Of a stretch of DNA of 47,853 nt, positions 15,823 through 24,964 are shown piece by piece. Position numbers and translations under genes: made by a program. The DNA lies in the NCBI GenBank assembly GCA_017304135.1, contig JAFLBB010000033.1, forward strand, positions 1 through 47,853, in the 5' to 3' direction. Origin of the DNA: Acidobacteriota bacterium. Lineage in GTDB: Bacteria > Acidobacteriota > Terriglobia > Bryobacterales > Bryobacteraceae. The notes below the pieces were generated by a model. That model searched no databases and was not told the origin of the DNA. It worked only from the letters and a program-made list of their open reading frames with translations. Each line of letters begins with the position of its first letter. The first letter of the stretch is position 1.

Positions 15823-16638
15823 ATGACCGTTCTTCCCCATGCCTGGTGGTTGGCTGCCGCTCTGGGAATCCAGGCCGGGGCCCCCGTCCAGGAACCCGCG
15901 AAATCCGCCGCCCAATCCCTGGTTGCCGATACCAAAACGGCCACACCCGCCCCGGCTCCCGCCGTGGAGACCCCCGCGCCCGCCAAACCCATCAGCGTCA
16001 TGATGCGGGGCGACATCGCCATGGCCCGCAAGATGTACCGCGAGGCGATCGATTACTACCGCACCATCAAGCCCGAGCAGCCGCTTGTGTGGAATAAGAT
16101 CGGCATCGCCTACCACCACCTCGGCGAGATGCAGCAGGCCAAGCGCGCCTATGAGCGTTCCATCAAGCTGGATAAGAAGTACGCCGAGGCGATCAACAAC
16201 CTGGGCACGGTCCATTACGCCCAGCGCAGCTACCGCCGCGCCGTCGGCCAGTACAACAAGGCTCTCAAAATTACGCCCAACTCGGCCGGCATGTGGAGCA
16301 ACCTCGGCACAGCCTGGTTTGCCCGCAAGAACTACCAGAAAGCATCCGAGTGTTACACCAAGGCGCTCTCCATCGACCCCGAAGTGTTTGAGCACCGCAG
16401 CACGGCGGGCACCCTGCTGCAGGAACGCAGCGTCGCCGAGCGCGCCAAGTTCCACTTCTATCTCGCGAAAACTTACGCCAACGCCGGCATGAACGAACGC
16501 GCTCTGCAGTATATGCGCATGTGCCTGGAAGAGGGCTTTAAGGAACGGAAACGATTTGTCGAAGACCCCGAATTCGCCAACATGCAGCAACTGCCGGAAT
16601 TCCAGGAGCTTCTCGCCCTGCAGCCGCGGATTCTCTAG
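15823..16638 (+). CDS. exported TPR-repeat protein
   Basis: This 271-residue protein has a short hydrophobic leader (residues 7-20, HAWWLAAALGIQAGA), an Ala/Pro-rich linker (about 22-58) and then at least four tetratricopeptide repeats from about 60 to 190, for example the pair WNKIGIAYHHLGEMQQAKRAYERS and its successors. TPR arrays hold protein partners. AAGGAG lies 7 bases before the ATG. It follows the penicillin-binding protein by 66 bases and its 3' end overlaps the next reading frame, so it probably belongs to the same transcript. A role in envelope assembly is a guess from position. Confidence 0.82.
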   Translation: MTVLPHAWWLAAALGIQAGAPVQEPAKSAAQSLVADTKTATPAPAPAVETPAPAKPISVMMRGDIAMARKMYREAIDYYRTIKPEQPLVWNKIGIAYHHLGEMQQAKRAYERSIKLDKKYAEAINNLGTVHYAQRSYRRAVGQYNKALKITPNSAGMWSNLGTAWFARKNYQKASECYTKALSIDPEVFEHRSTAGTLLQERSVAERAKFHFYLAKTYANAGMNERALQYMRMCLEEGFKERKRFVEDPEFANMQQLPEFQELLALQPRIL

Positions 16639-18379
16639 CCATCGCCGGACTCTCGCCGCCTCCGCACTTGCACTGGCGGCCCTGTTGGGTTGTTCGGGGA
16701 AGCCCGCCGAACCGGCAGGCGTCCCTCGTCTGCTCATCACCCATACCGAGAACCTCAGCGGCAATCCTTCGCTCGACGGCGTGGCCCGCGCCATCAGCCA
16801 TCTCGTCCGCGCGCAGTTGAGCGGCAGCGCCGCGCTGGCCGTGTTTGAAGCCGGCGACGCCACCGAAGCCGCCTCGCGCCGCGCCTCGCGCATCGTGCGC
16901 AGTTGGCTTGAGCTGCGCGGCGACCGCCTGAGCCTGCACGTGAATGTGCGCAGCGCCGATGGCAAGACGCTTGAACAGTGGGAGTCCTCGGCCCTGGCCG
17001 CCGAAGGGCCCTCGCCGCTGGCTTCGGCCATCGTAAAGAAGGTCGCGCCTGCAACCCCGGCCACCGCGCCGCTGCCCGCCGAAGCCGCCGCGCTGTTCGG
17101 CAACGCCCTCAGCCAGCCGCCCGCCGCGGCCATTCCGCTGCTGGAGCGAGTCGTCACGCAAGCGCCCACCTGGGGCGACGCTTACTTCCTTCTCGGCGCC
17201 AACCTCACTGCCGCCGGCCGCGCCGCCGACGCCCGCAACGCCTGGCCGGCGGGCATGGCCCGCTCCCAGAGCGAGATCAGCAAAGCGCGCATGCAGGCCG
17301 CCCTGGCGACGGCTGAGAACGACTCCGCCAAGGCCGCCGATGCGACCGAAAGACTCGCCACGCTCCTCCCCTCCGAGCCGGAACTGGCCATGCAAGCCGG
17401 CAGCCTGCGCCTGGCGCGCGGCGACTTCGCCAAGGCCGCCGCGCTCATGTCGAGCGCCGTGAAGTCGGAACCCGCGGTCGGGGAATGGTGGAACCAGCTC
17501 GCCTTCACACAGGCCCTCGCCGGCGACGCCGCGGCGGCGCGGCAGAGCATCGCTCGCTACGCGCAACTGGAACCACGCAGCGCCAATCCGCCTGACTCCC
17601 TGGGCGAGATCGAATTCCTGCTCGGCCGCTTTCCGGAAGCGTCTGCCGGATTCCTCTCGGCCTATCAGCGCCAGCCCGAATTCCTCTCCGGGGCCACGCT
17701 GCTGAAGTCAGCCCAGGCGCTGCTGCTTGCGGGCAACGCCGCCGCCGCCGAGAAGGAGTTCAACCGCTACCTGCAAGGCCCCCTTAAGGGCCATCCGCAG
17801 CAGGCCCTCTACCGGCTGCGCTGGCTCCATCGCACAGGCAAGAAAGCCGAGGCCCTGCAGCAAGCCTCCACGCTCGCCGCCAACGCCTCCACGCCGCCTG
17901 ACATCGCCTCGGCCGCACTGGCGCAAGCCGCATTCTGGCATCTCACCGCCGGCGACCGCGCCAAGGCCTTCGAGTCCGCCCGCACCGCCATGCAGAAGGC
18001 GCAATCGCCGCCGGCCAAGCGCGAGGCGCTGATCGCCTTCTTCCTCGCCCAGCCCTCCGCCGGAGTCGAGGAATGGAAGCGCCGCGCCGGAGGCAAACCC
18101 ACCGACGATCTGCTCGCCCTGGCCCTCGTCTTTGACGGCAAATGGACCGACGCCCTGCCCGTGCTGCAGCGCCTCGTCACCAACACCCACCCCTTCCGTG
18201 CGGGCCAATGGCGCGTGTTGTATGCTTGGGCGCTGGTGGAGACAGGCGCGCGCGACAAGGCGGGCGAATGGCTGCGCTGGTATCCCATCCCGCTCTCCAG
18301 CGGCGAGCCGGCCATCGAACTCCTCGTTCTCGAAAAGGTCACCGAACTCCGCGCGCAGGTCCTGTCCCGGAAAGGCTGA
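16556..18379 (+). CDS. TPR-containing lipoprotein, start uncertain
   Basis: This protein of up to 607 residues carries a lipobox LAALLGC with C46, followed by tandem helical repeats resembling TPRs from about 125 to 560 (for example QLAFTQALAGDAAAARQSIARYAQLEP). Residues 55-115 form an alpha/beta region with a VRLIT-type strand that may be a CsgG or TolB-like N-domain. It should be anchored to a membrane and act as a scaffold. No ATG or GTG precedes the signal peptide in this frame. The only ordinary start is TTG at 16556, 83 bases inside the previous TPR gene, with AAGGA 11 bases before it. The leader would then have an unusually long 28-residue N-region. A near-3' frameshift in the preceding gene is an alternative. 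Confidence 0.7.
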   Translation: MSKTPNSPTCSNCRNSRSFSPCSRGFSSHRRTLAASALALAALLGCSGKPAEPAGVPRLLITHTENLSGNPSLDGVARAISHLVRAQLSGSAALAVFEAGDATEAASRRASRIVRSWLELRGDRLSLHVNVRSADGKTLEQWESSALAAEGPSPLASAIVKKVAPATPATAPLPAEAAALFGNALSQPPAAAIPLLERVVTQAPTWGDAYFLLGANLTAAGRAADARNAWPAGMARSQSEISKARMQAALATAENDSAKAADATERLATLLPSEPELAMQAGSLRLARGDFAKAAALMSSAVKSEPAVGEWWNQLAFTQALAGDAAAARQSIARYAQLEPRSANPPDSLGEIEFLLGRFPEASAGFLSAYQRQPEFLSGATLLKSAQALLLAGNAAAAEKEFNRYLQGPLKGHPQQALYRLRWLHRTGKKAEALQQASTLAANASTPPDIASAALAQAAFWHLTAGDRAKAFESARTAMQKAQSPPAKREALIAFFLAQPSAGVEEWKRRAGGKPTDDLLALALVFDGKWTDALPVLQRLVTNTHPFRAGQWRVLYAWALVETGARDKAGEWLRWYPIPLSSGEPAIELLVLEKVTELRAQVLSRKG

Positions 18380-18381
18380 GC

Positions 18382-19947
18382 ATGCTTCCCTCCCGGCGAA
18401 CCTTCTGCCTCGCGGCAGGCGCGGCGGGCGTGTCTTCGGCGGTCGCGCAGGGCGCGGCTATGGCGGCCGCATCGCAGCGCGCCCCGCGCCCGAAGAACCG
18501 TCCCAACATCGTCGTCATCCTTGCCGACGACCTTGGCTACGGCGACGTCGGCGTCTACAATCCCGACTCGAAGATCCCCACGCCCAACCTCGACCGCCTG
18601 GCCCGCGAAGGCGTCCGCTTCACCGATGCCCACACGCCCTGCGGCGTCTGCTCGCCCACGCGCTATGGCCTGCTCACCGGGCGCTATCCCTGGCGCACGG
18701 AGTTGAAGTCGCAGGTGCTGTGGCCTTTCGACAAGCCGCTCATCGAGAAGGACCGCCTCACGCTGCCGAAGATGCTCAAGAGCTTCGGCTACAAAACGGC
18801 CTGCTTCGGCAAGTGGCACCTTGGTTGGGAATGGTCGACCACCGACGGCTCGCGCGTGAATGACCAGGTGCGCATCGGTGATCCGCAACGGCCGATCCGT
18901 TACGAATTCGCCAGGAAGGTCCGCTTCGATCAACCCGTGCGCGAAGGCCCCACCACGCGCGGCTTCGACTATCACTTCGGCGTCGACCTGCCCAACTTCC
19001 CGCCCTACACCTTCATCGAAAACGGCCACCTGCTGGCCGCGCCCACCGAACAGAAACCGGACAGCATGTTTGGATGGCCCGGCGCCATGGCCCCCGGCTG
19101 GAAGCTCGAAGAGGTGCTGCCCGAGATCGGCCGCCGCTGTGTGAGCTGGGTGAAGGAGAACGCCAAACCCGGAGGCGACCCCTATTTCCTCTACTTCCCG
19201 CTCACCGCGCCGCACACGCCCATCGCGCCCCATTCGGACTTCGCCGGCAAGAGCAAGGCCGGCGCCTATGGCGACTTCGTCTACCAGGTGGATTGGGTGG
19301 TCGGCCAGTTGATGGACGCCATCCGCGACTCAGGCACGGCCGAGGAGACCATCGTCATCTTCACCAGCGACAACGGTCCGGAGAACCTCACCTATCCCGT
19401 GTTGCGCGAACACGGCCACGCCAGCCAGGGCCCGCTGCGCGGCGCTAAGCGCATGTTGTGGGAGGGCGGCCACCGTGTGCCGTTCCTTGCCTGGGCTCCC
19501 GGCCGCATCACCGCCGGGCGCACGGAGAACGAGGTGATCTGCCTCACCGACATCATGGCCACCGTCGCCGCGCTCACCGGGTACAAACTGCCCAACGAGT
19601 CCGCCGAGGATAGCTACGACGTTGGCGCGGCGCTATTCAATCACAAGCGCGACAAGGCCATTCGCGAAGCCACCGTGCATCACAGCATGAACAACGAGTA
19701 CGGTCTGCGGCAGGGCGATTGGGTGCTGGTGGAGTCGGCCAAGAGTGAGCATGGCGCCGCCGAACCGCCGTGGTGGCGGGAGCGGCACGGCATTCAACCG
19801 CACGGCCAGCCCGCCGAACTGTTCCATCTCAAAGAAGATCTGCGCGAAACCAAGAACCTCTATGCGCAGTATCCGGAACGCGTGAAAGAGATGCGAGCGG
19901 TGCTGGAGCGCTACAAGACGGCAGGCCGCAGTGTGCCGCGCCGCTGA
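18382..19947 (+). CDS. exported sulfatase (type I, arylsulfatase family)
   Basis: This 521-residue protein hydrolyses sulfate esters. It has a Tat-type leader (SRRTFCLAAGAAG) with cleavage near residue 35. The metal-site entry IVVILADDLGYGDVG is at about 38-54. The signature C-S-P-T-R has C90, the residue converted to formylglycine, followed by GLLTGRYPWR. Later FGKWHLG and the SDNGPEN metal-site motif are present. A C-terminal sulfatase domain ends the protein. No anaerobic or FGE-type maturase is in the window. The start ATG lies 2 bases after the lipoprotein stop, so it is likely read from the same transcript. The substrate cannot be told from sequence; the family covers steroid, aryl and glycan sulfates. 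Confidence 0.92.
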   Translation: MLPSRRTFCLAAGAAGVSSAVAQGAAMAAASQRAPRPKNRPNIVVILADDLGYGDVGVYNPDSKIPTPNLDRLAREGVRFTDAHTPCGVCSPTRYGLLTGRYPWRTELKSQVLWPFDKPLIEKDRLTLPKMLKSFGYKTACFGKWHLGWEWSTTDGSRVNDQVRIGDPQRPIRYEFARKVRFDQPVREGPTTRGFDYHFGVDLPNFPPYTFIENGHLLAAPTEQKPDSMFGWPGAMAPGWKLEEVLPEIGRRCVSWVKENAKPGGDPYFLYFPLTAPHTPIAPHSDFAGKSKAGAYGDFVYQVDWVVGQLMDAIRDSGTAEETIVIFTSDNGPENLTYPVLREHGHASQGPLRGAKRMLWEGGHRVPFLAWAPGRITAGRTENEVICLTDIMATVAALTGYKLPNESAEDSYDVGAALFNHKRDKAIREATVHHSMNNEYGLRQGDWVLVESAKSEHGAAEPPWWRERHGIQPHGQPAELFHLKEDLRETKNLYAQYPERVKEMRAVLERYKTAGRSVPRR

Positions 19948-20039
19948 CCGTGATCCGCCGCCCGCACCGCTAGCGGCCGTGCTCCCGTCCACCCTCCCGG
20001 CGCGATACGATATGAGAGCTCAAAACCGCCGTTGGAGGG

Positions 20040-22451
20040 ATGGTTTCCGTGACTGCCGGACTTCGCGTGGCCGGCCTCGCCCTGCCGCTTGTGCTGTTGT
20101 GCGGGGGAGGTGTGCTTGCGCCCGCCGCGCCCAACCTCGAGTCCGCCGCGTGGTGGTCGTTCCGCAAGCCGGTGAAAGCCGCCCTGCCCGCGGTGAAGTC
20201 CGGGGCCTGGGTTCGCAATCCGATTGATGCGTTCATTCTGCGCAAGCTCGAAGAGTCGGGTGTCGCTCCCGCGCCGGAGGCTTCCAAGCGTACGCTTGCG
20301 CGGCGGGTTTATTTCGACCTTGTGGGCATGCCGCCCACGGTCGACGAGCTGAACGCCTTTCTTGCCGACTCCTCGCCGCGCGCCTATGAAGCGCTGGTCG
20401 ACAAGCTGCTCGACGACCCGCGCTACGGCGAACGCTGGGGCCGCCACTGGCTCGACCTCGCCCGCTACGGTGAAACCAGCGGGCTCGAAGGCGACGGCGC
20501 GATCGGCAACGTCTGGCGTTACCGCGACTGGGTGATCGACGCGTTCAATGCGAACATGCCGTATGACCGCTTCGTCACGCTCCAACTCGCCGGCGGCGAC
20601 GAACACAGCAAGACGCGCAACAACTATCAGCCCGACGTGCAGGGCTACATCCCCACCGGCTTTCTGCGCGTGGCCCCGTGGGACCGCTCCAATCTCGTCG
20701 CCGCCGAGGTGCGCCAAAACTACCTGAGCGAGGTGACCACGGCGACGTCGAGCGTCTTTCTCGGCCTCACCGTCGGCTGCGCGCGCTGCCACGATCACAA
20801 GTACGATCCCATCCCGCAGCGCGATTTCTACCGCTTGCAGGGCTTCTTCAACGCCACGCAACCCGGCGGAAACATGGCCGTGCCGTTCCGCGATGAGGCG
20901 ATGGCCGCGCGGGCGAAGAAAGAAGTGGAGCGCTACGAGGCGCTGCTCAAAGATGGCGAAGAAAAGAAGTCGCTCGACGTCTATGAGCAGGAGTTGCTGA
21001 AGAAGCTCATCGCCGGGCGCGCTGTGAAGTCGCGCGGCAAGCCCATCACGAAGACAGACCTGCGGCTGGAGGTGAAGCTGAAGCCGCAGCGGATCTTCAC
21101 GGGCGAGGAGGTGCGGCGCTACAACGATCTGCTCGAAGACGCCAACCGCACAGGCGACGCCGAGGAGCAGACGAAGCTCGATGCCGTCGAGCAGCCGATG
21201 ATCGAAGCCCTGCGCGCCGCCTATGCCCGGCCAGGGGCGGATGCAGAGAAGCGATTCGAGGCGCTGACGGTGATCGAGGTGCGCGGCGAGGCGGCGTCGA
21301 AGCAGAGTGAGAAATCGATCTTCACGGAAGCCGAGAAGCAGCGGCATGCCGAACTGGCGGGCACGCTGGAGGTCTACCAGCGCCGCTTGAGCCGCTGGCG
21401 CACCAGCGTCGCCGCGGTGACGAATGTGCCCGGTCCGCCCACGGGCGCGGCGCTGGCTCCGGTGCGTGTGCTCGTGCGCGGCGACTACCGCCAGCCCGCC
21501 GAGACCGTCGAGGCAGGCTTCCCCAGCGCGCTCACAGGCCACTCCGAGCCTGCCGTTATTGAGTCTGACCGCTACCGCCAGTACCCCACGCGCGGCTACC
21601 GCATGACCCTGGCGCGCTGGATCACCAGCCGCGACAATCCGCTCACGGCGCGAGTGATGGTGAATCGCATCTGGCAGCACCACTTCGGCCACGGCATCGT
21701 CCGCACGCCGAGCGACTTCGGCAAGAATGGCGAAAAGCCGACTCATCCCGAATTGCTGGACTGGCTGGCCGTCGAGTTCATGGAGTCCGGCTGGGACATC
21801 AAGGCCATGCACCGCCTGCTGCTGCTGTCGAGCGCCTACCGGCAGAGCGCGGAGAACACGTCGCTGAAGGCCGGCGACGGCGATCCCGACAACCGGCTGC
21901 TGGCGCGCTTCCAACGCCGCCGTCTGGAAGCGGAGGCCATTCGCGACGGCATCCTGTATGTGAGCGGGCGGCTGAATCGCACGATGGGCGGGCCGAGCGT
22001 CTTCCCGCCGCTGCCCGCCGACCTGGCCGACTTTGCCCGCTACGGTCGCACCGGCGGCCTGATGTGGGAACCGAACGAGCGCGACGAGGATGCGCGCCGG
22101 CGATCGGTCTACATCTTCCAGCGCCGTTCCCTGCCTTTGCCGATGATGGCCGCCTTCGATGCGATCGTGTTTAGCGAGTCGTGCGAACGCCGCAGCAGCA
22201 CGACGACGCCGCTGCAGGCGCTCTCGCTGATGAACGGCGCGGTGCTGCGCGAAGAGGCCGCCGGACTGGCCCGCCGCGCGCAGGCCGAAGCGGGCGCGAA
22301 TCGCCCCGATCAGATCCGCCGCCTCATGGAAATTGCCCTCAGCCGGCCACCCGCGCGCGAGGAGTTGGACCATCTCGATGCGTCCGGGAGCAGCCTGGAA
22401 ACGCTGGCCCGTGTGATTCTCAGCTCGAACGAGTTTGCGTATGTCGAATAG
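20040..22451 (+). CDS. DUF1549/DUF1553 cytochrome-like protein (module 1)
   Basis: This 803-residue exported protein belongs to the group first called Planctomycete-specific. Residues 1-29 are a Sec signal. The DUF1549 domain (about 58-270) contains RYGERWGRHWLDLARY and a C247-x-x-C250-H251 site in CARCHDHKYDPIP, which would bind haem c or a metal. A long charged helical linker (about 290-470) is followed by the DUF1553 domain (about 520-790) with NRIWQHHFG. It lacks the N-terminal PSCyt1 cytochrome domain seen in module 2. GGAGGG (20034-20039) directly abuts the ATG at 20040, so GTG at 20049 is an equally good start. Its 3' end overlaps the DUF1501 gene by 11 bases. Function unknown. Confidence 0.88.
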   Translation: MVSVTAGLRVAGLALPLVLLCGGGVLAPAAPNLESAAWWSFRKPVKAALPAVKSGAWVRNPIDAFILRKLEESGVAPAPEASKRTLARRVYFDLVGMPPTVDELNAFLADSSPRAYEALVDKLLDDPRYGERWGRHWLDLARYGETSGLEGDGAIGNVWRYRDWVIDAFNANMPYDRFVTLQLAGGDEHSKTRNNYQPDVQGYIPTGFLRVAPWDRSNLVAAEVRQNYLSEVTTATSSVFLGLTVGCARCHDHKYDPIPQRDFYRLQGFFNATQPGGNMAVPFRDEAMAARAKKEVERYEALLKDGEEKKSLDVYEQELLKKLIAGRAVKSRGKPITKTDLRLEVKLKPQRIFTGEEVRRYNDLLEDANRTGDAEEQTKLDAVEQPMIEALRAAYARPGADAEKRFEALTVIEVRGEAASKQSEKSIFTEAEKQRHAELAGTLEVYQRRLSRWRTSVAAVTNVPGPPTGAALAPVRVLVRGDYRQPAETVEAGFPSALTGHSEPAVIESDRYRQYPTRGYRMTLARWITSRDNPLTARVMVNRIWQHHFGHGIVRTPSDFGKNGEKPTHPELLDWLAVEFMESGWDIKAMHRLLLLSSAYRQSAENTSLKAGDGDPDNRLLARFQRRRLEAEAIRDGILYVSGRLNRTMGGPSVFPPLPADLADFARYGRTGGLMWEPNERDEDARRRSVYIFQRRSLPLPMMAAFDAIVFSESCERRSSTTTPLQALSLMNGAVLREEAAGLARRAQAEAGANRPDQIRRLMEIALSRPPAREELDHLDASGSSLETLARVILSSNEFAYVE

Positions 22452-23868
22452 AACCCGCCGCCAACTGTTGTTTGATTCCTACCTCGGCCTCGGGGGCATT
22501 GCGCTCGCCGACCTGTTGATGGCCGAACAGGCGCGCGCGGCAGCGCCGGCTGACCCGCTGCTGCCGCGCCCGCAGCATCATGCCGCCAAAGCCAAGCGCT
22601 GCATCTTCCTCTTCCTGGAAGGCGGCGTGAGCCAGATGGACACCTTTGAGCACAAGCCGGAGCTGACGAAGTATGCCGGCCAGCAGATGCCGAAGGCCGA
22701 GCGAACGACGGGTGAGATCGCCACGTTTTCAGCGGCGCCCAACCGCATCATTCCGCCTGTTTCGCCCTTCCGCCAGTACGGACAATCCGGGCGCTGGGTG
22801 TCGGGGTTGCTGCCTGAGATGGCCACGGTGGTTGACGACCTCGCCTTCATTCACGGCGTGAAGGTGGACAACAATAACCACGGTCCGGCCGTCTATCACA
22901 CGCTCACCGGCAACCAATTTCCCGGCAGCGCTTCGATCGGCGCTTGGGTCACGTATGGCCTGGGCAGTGAGAACCGCGACCTGCCCGGCTTCATCGTGAT
23001 GGGCGACCGCCGCGGCGCCACCATCGGCGGCGCGGGCGTGTGGGGCAACGGCTTCCTGCCCGCGGCGTACCAGGGCACGCTGTTCCGCAATGGCGATACG
23101 CCGATCGTCGATCTGCACCGCAGCGCCTCGATGAGCGACACCGCGCAGCGGCGCGAACTTGACCTGTTGCGCTGGATGAACGAGCGCCACAGCGCCGAGC
23201 GCACGAACACGAGCGAACTCGACGCGCGCATTGCTTCGTTTGAGCTGGCCTACCGCATGCAGTCGAAGGCGCCGGAACTGGTGGACCTGCAGGGCGAGTC
23301 CGAGGCGACGAAGAAGCTCTATGGCCTCGACGATGAGGTCACCGAGCCGTTCGGGCGGCAGTGTCTGCTTGCGCGGCGCATGGTGGAGCGCGGTGTGCGT
23401 TTCGTGAAGGTGCTGCATGGGGCGGGCGGCGACCGATGGGACGACCATGGCAACATCGGCGAGCGCATTCCCGTGCATTGCCGCGAGGTGGATAAGCCCG
23501 TGGCCGGGCTGTTGAAGGACCTCAAGTCACGCGGCATGCTCGAAGATACGCTTGTCGTGTGGGCCTCCGAGATGGGCCGCACGCCGTTTGACAACAACCT
23601 CACCACAGACAAGCCGGGGCGCGATCACAACCAGTATGGCCTCGTGGTTTGGATGGCCGGCGGGGGTGTGCGCGCGGGCGCGACGTTCGGGGCCACCGAC
23701 GATTTTTCGGTGCGCTCGGCCGGCGACGAGGTGCCGCTGCGCGACGTGCACGCCACCCTGCTCCAACTGATGGGCCTGAACCAGAACCGGCTCACCGTTT
23801 TGCACGCGGGGCGCTATAAGAAGCTCACCGACATCGGCGGCCGCGTGATCAAGGAAGTGATGGCGTAA
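22441..23868 (+). CDS. DUF1501 protein, Tat-exported (module 1)
   Basis: This 475-residue protein has a Tat-like leader (NRTRRQLLFDSYLGLGG). The DUF1501 fold is related to the alkaline phosphatase/sulfatase superfamily. Conserved marks are GGVSQMDTFEHKP near the N-terminus, W-D-D-H336-G, ASEMGRTP, GRDHNQYG and GATDDF. Such residues could form a metal site, but no reaction is established. It starts inside the end of the DUF1549/1553 gene (11-base overlap), indicating coupled translation and a working partnership. The ATG at 22441 is preferred to the TTG two codons earlier. The downstream propeller genes converge on it with a 24-base gap. Confidence 0.9.
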   Translation: MSNRTRRQLLFDSYLGLGGIALADLLMAEQARAAAPADPLLPRPQHHAAKAKRCIFLFLEGGVSQMDTFEHKPELTKYAGQQMPKAERTTGEIATFSAAPNRIIPPVSPFRQYGQSGRWVSGLLPEMATVVDDLAFIHGVKVDNNNHGPAVYHTLTGNQFPGSASIGAWVTYGLGSENRDLPGFIVMGDRRGATIGGAGVWGNGFLPAAYQGTLFRNGDTPIVDLHRSASMSDTAQRRELDLLRWMNERHSAERTNTSELDARIASFELAYRMQSKAPELVDLQGESEATKKLYGLDDEVTEPFGRQCLLARRMVERGVRFVKVLHGAGGDRWDDHGNIGERIPVHCREVDKPVAGLLKDLKSRGMLEDTLVVWASEMGRTPFDNNLTTDKPGRDHNQYGLVVWMAGGGVRAGATFGATDDFSVRSAGDEVPLRDVHATLLQLMGLNQNRLTVLHAGRYKKLTDIGGRVIKEVMA

Positions 23869-23892
23869 GGCGGCACGGGCCGCCCCGCCGCG

Positions 23893-24939
23893 TCACTGCA
23901 GCTTCTTCGGATCGAGTCGCCACAGGTTCTGCTGGCGCAGGTTCGACAGCCACACCGAGCCATGGCCGACGCGCACGGCATCGCCGCCCGGTCCCTTCCA
24001 TTGCTTGGTCACCGTGTTGGTGGCCGGGTCGATGAAGGTGAGGGGGAACTCGAAGACGGTGAACCAGAGGCCGCCTTCGCCGAAGTCAATCTCGCCGCCC
24101 GTGCCAGGTACGCCGGCCTCGATCCGAGCGAGCACCTTGCGCGTCTTGCCATCGACGCGCGTCACCGTGCCATCGCCCTGATTGAGCGTCCAGGCCGAGC
24201 CGCCGCCATAGCAGAGGAAGCGCGGATTGGGGCCGACGGGGATGACATCGGTCACCTTGCCTGATTTGGCATCGACGCGCGTGAGCAGGCTCTTCTCCGT
24301 GCTCGACACCCACACCGCATTGTCGCCATAGGTGACGCCGAATGATCCGGGCGCGATCTCAATCTCCTGGCGGACCTGGTTCGTCTTGGGGTCGATGCGC
24401 GCGAGCACGCCCTTCACATCGCTGGCCAGCCAGACGCTGTCTTTGCTCGCGGCGATGCCGCCTTCGCTGTTGGCCGGGCCGACGGGGATGGTGGCGATGA
24501 CCTTGTTGGTCTTGATGTCCACGCGCGAGACGGTCTTGTCCATGCAGTTCGGCACCCAGATGGAGCCGAAGCCGGCGGCCAGTCCGGAGCAGGGGCGCTT
24601 GCCGACCTCGATGGTGGCGACGACCTTGTTCGTCTTGGCGTCGAGGCGGTGGATGGTGTTCTTGGGGCCGTTGGAGACCCAGACGGCATCGGCGGTGACC
24701 ACCTGCCAGTCGGGCACGCCCTCGACAGGAAAGACGGCGTCGGGCGTGATGGCGGCCATGTCGCGCTGCACGCCGGGCGTCTTCACGCCGGGGCGGGGCG
24801 GGCGCGGGGGACGCTTCTTCATTTCCTTTTTCTCGCCCTCTTTGGGCGACGCGGGTTCCTGGGCGATGCCCAGGTTCAGGAGGAGACCGGCGGCAAGGGC
24901 GCTGCCGGCGAAGAGTTGGATGACACGATTCCTGTTCAT
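23893..24939 (-). CDS. secreted beta-propeller protein (YVTN/Vgb-like), paralogue B
   Basis: This 348-residue exported protein has a signal at residues 1-26 (MNRNRVIQLF... IAQ) and a basic Pro-rich linker with the motif GVKTPGVQ. It then has repeating blades of the type SIWVPNCMDKTVSRVDIKTNKVIATI, at least six, as in seven-bladed virginiamycin-lyase or YVTN propellers. The catalytic His and Glu pair of Vgb lyases is not evident, so it is probably a binding protein. The start at 24939 follows GAGGA by about 5 bases; the frame is open further upstream but overlaps the next gene. It lies 25 bases downstream of its paralogue in the same direction. They sit between two DUF1549/DUF1501 modules. Confidence 0.85.
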   Translation of the reverse strand: MNRNRVIQLFAGSALAAGLLLNLGIAQEPASPKEGEKKEMKKRPPRPPRPGVKTPGVQRDMAAITPDAVFPVEGVPDWQVVTADAVWVSNGPKNTIHRLDAKTNKVVATIEVGKRPCSGLAAGFGSIWVPNCMDKTVSRVDIKTNKVIATIPVGPANSEGGIAASKDSVWLASDVKGVLARIDPKTNQVRQEIEIAPGSFGVTYGDNAVWVSSTEKSLLTRVDAKSGKVTDVIPVGPNPRFLCYGGGSAWTLNQGDGTVTRVDGKTRKVLARIEAGVPGTGGEIDFGEGGLWFTVFEFPLTFIDPATNTVTKQWKGPGGDAVRVGHGSVWLSNLRQQNLWRLDPKKLQ

Positions 24940-24964
24940 GATGTCCTCGATTCGTCGGCCGCCG

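Noticed and set aside
14974..17169. 731-codon open frame on the minus strand
   Set aside because: Antisense to the penicillin-binding protein and the TPR genes, low-complexity and without domain motifs.
19911..22373. 820-codon open frame on the minus strand
   Set aside because: It runs antisense to the DUF1549/DUF1553 gene; high GC makes such frames common. The translation has no recognisable fold and the plus frame has clear domains.
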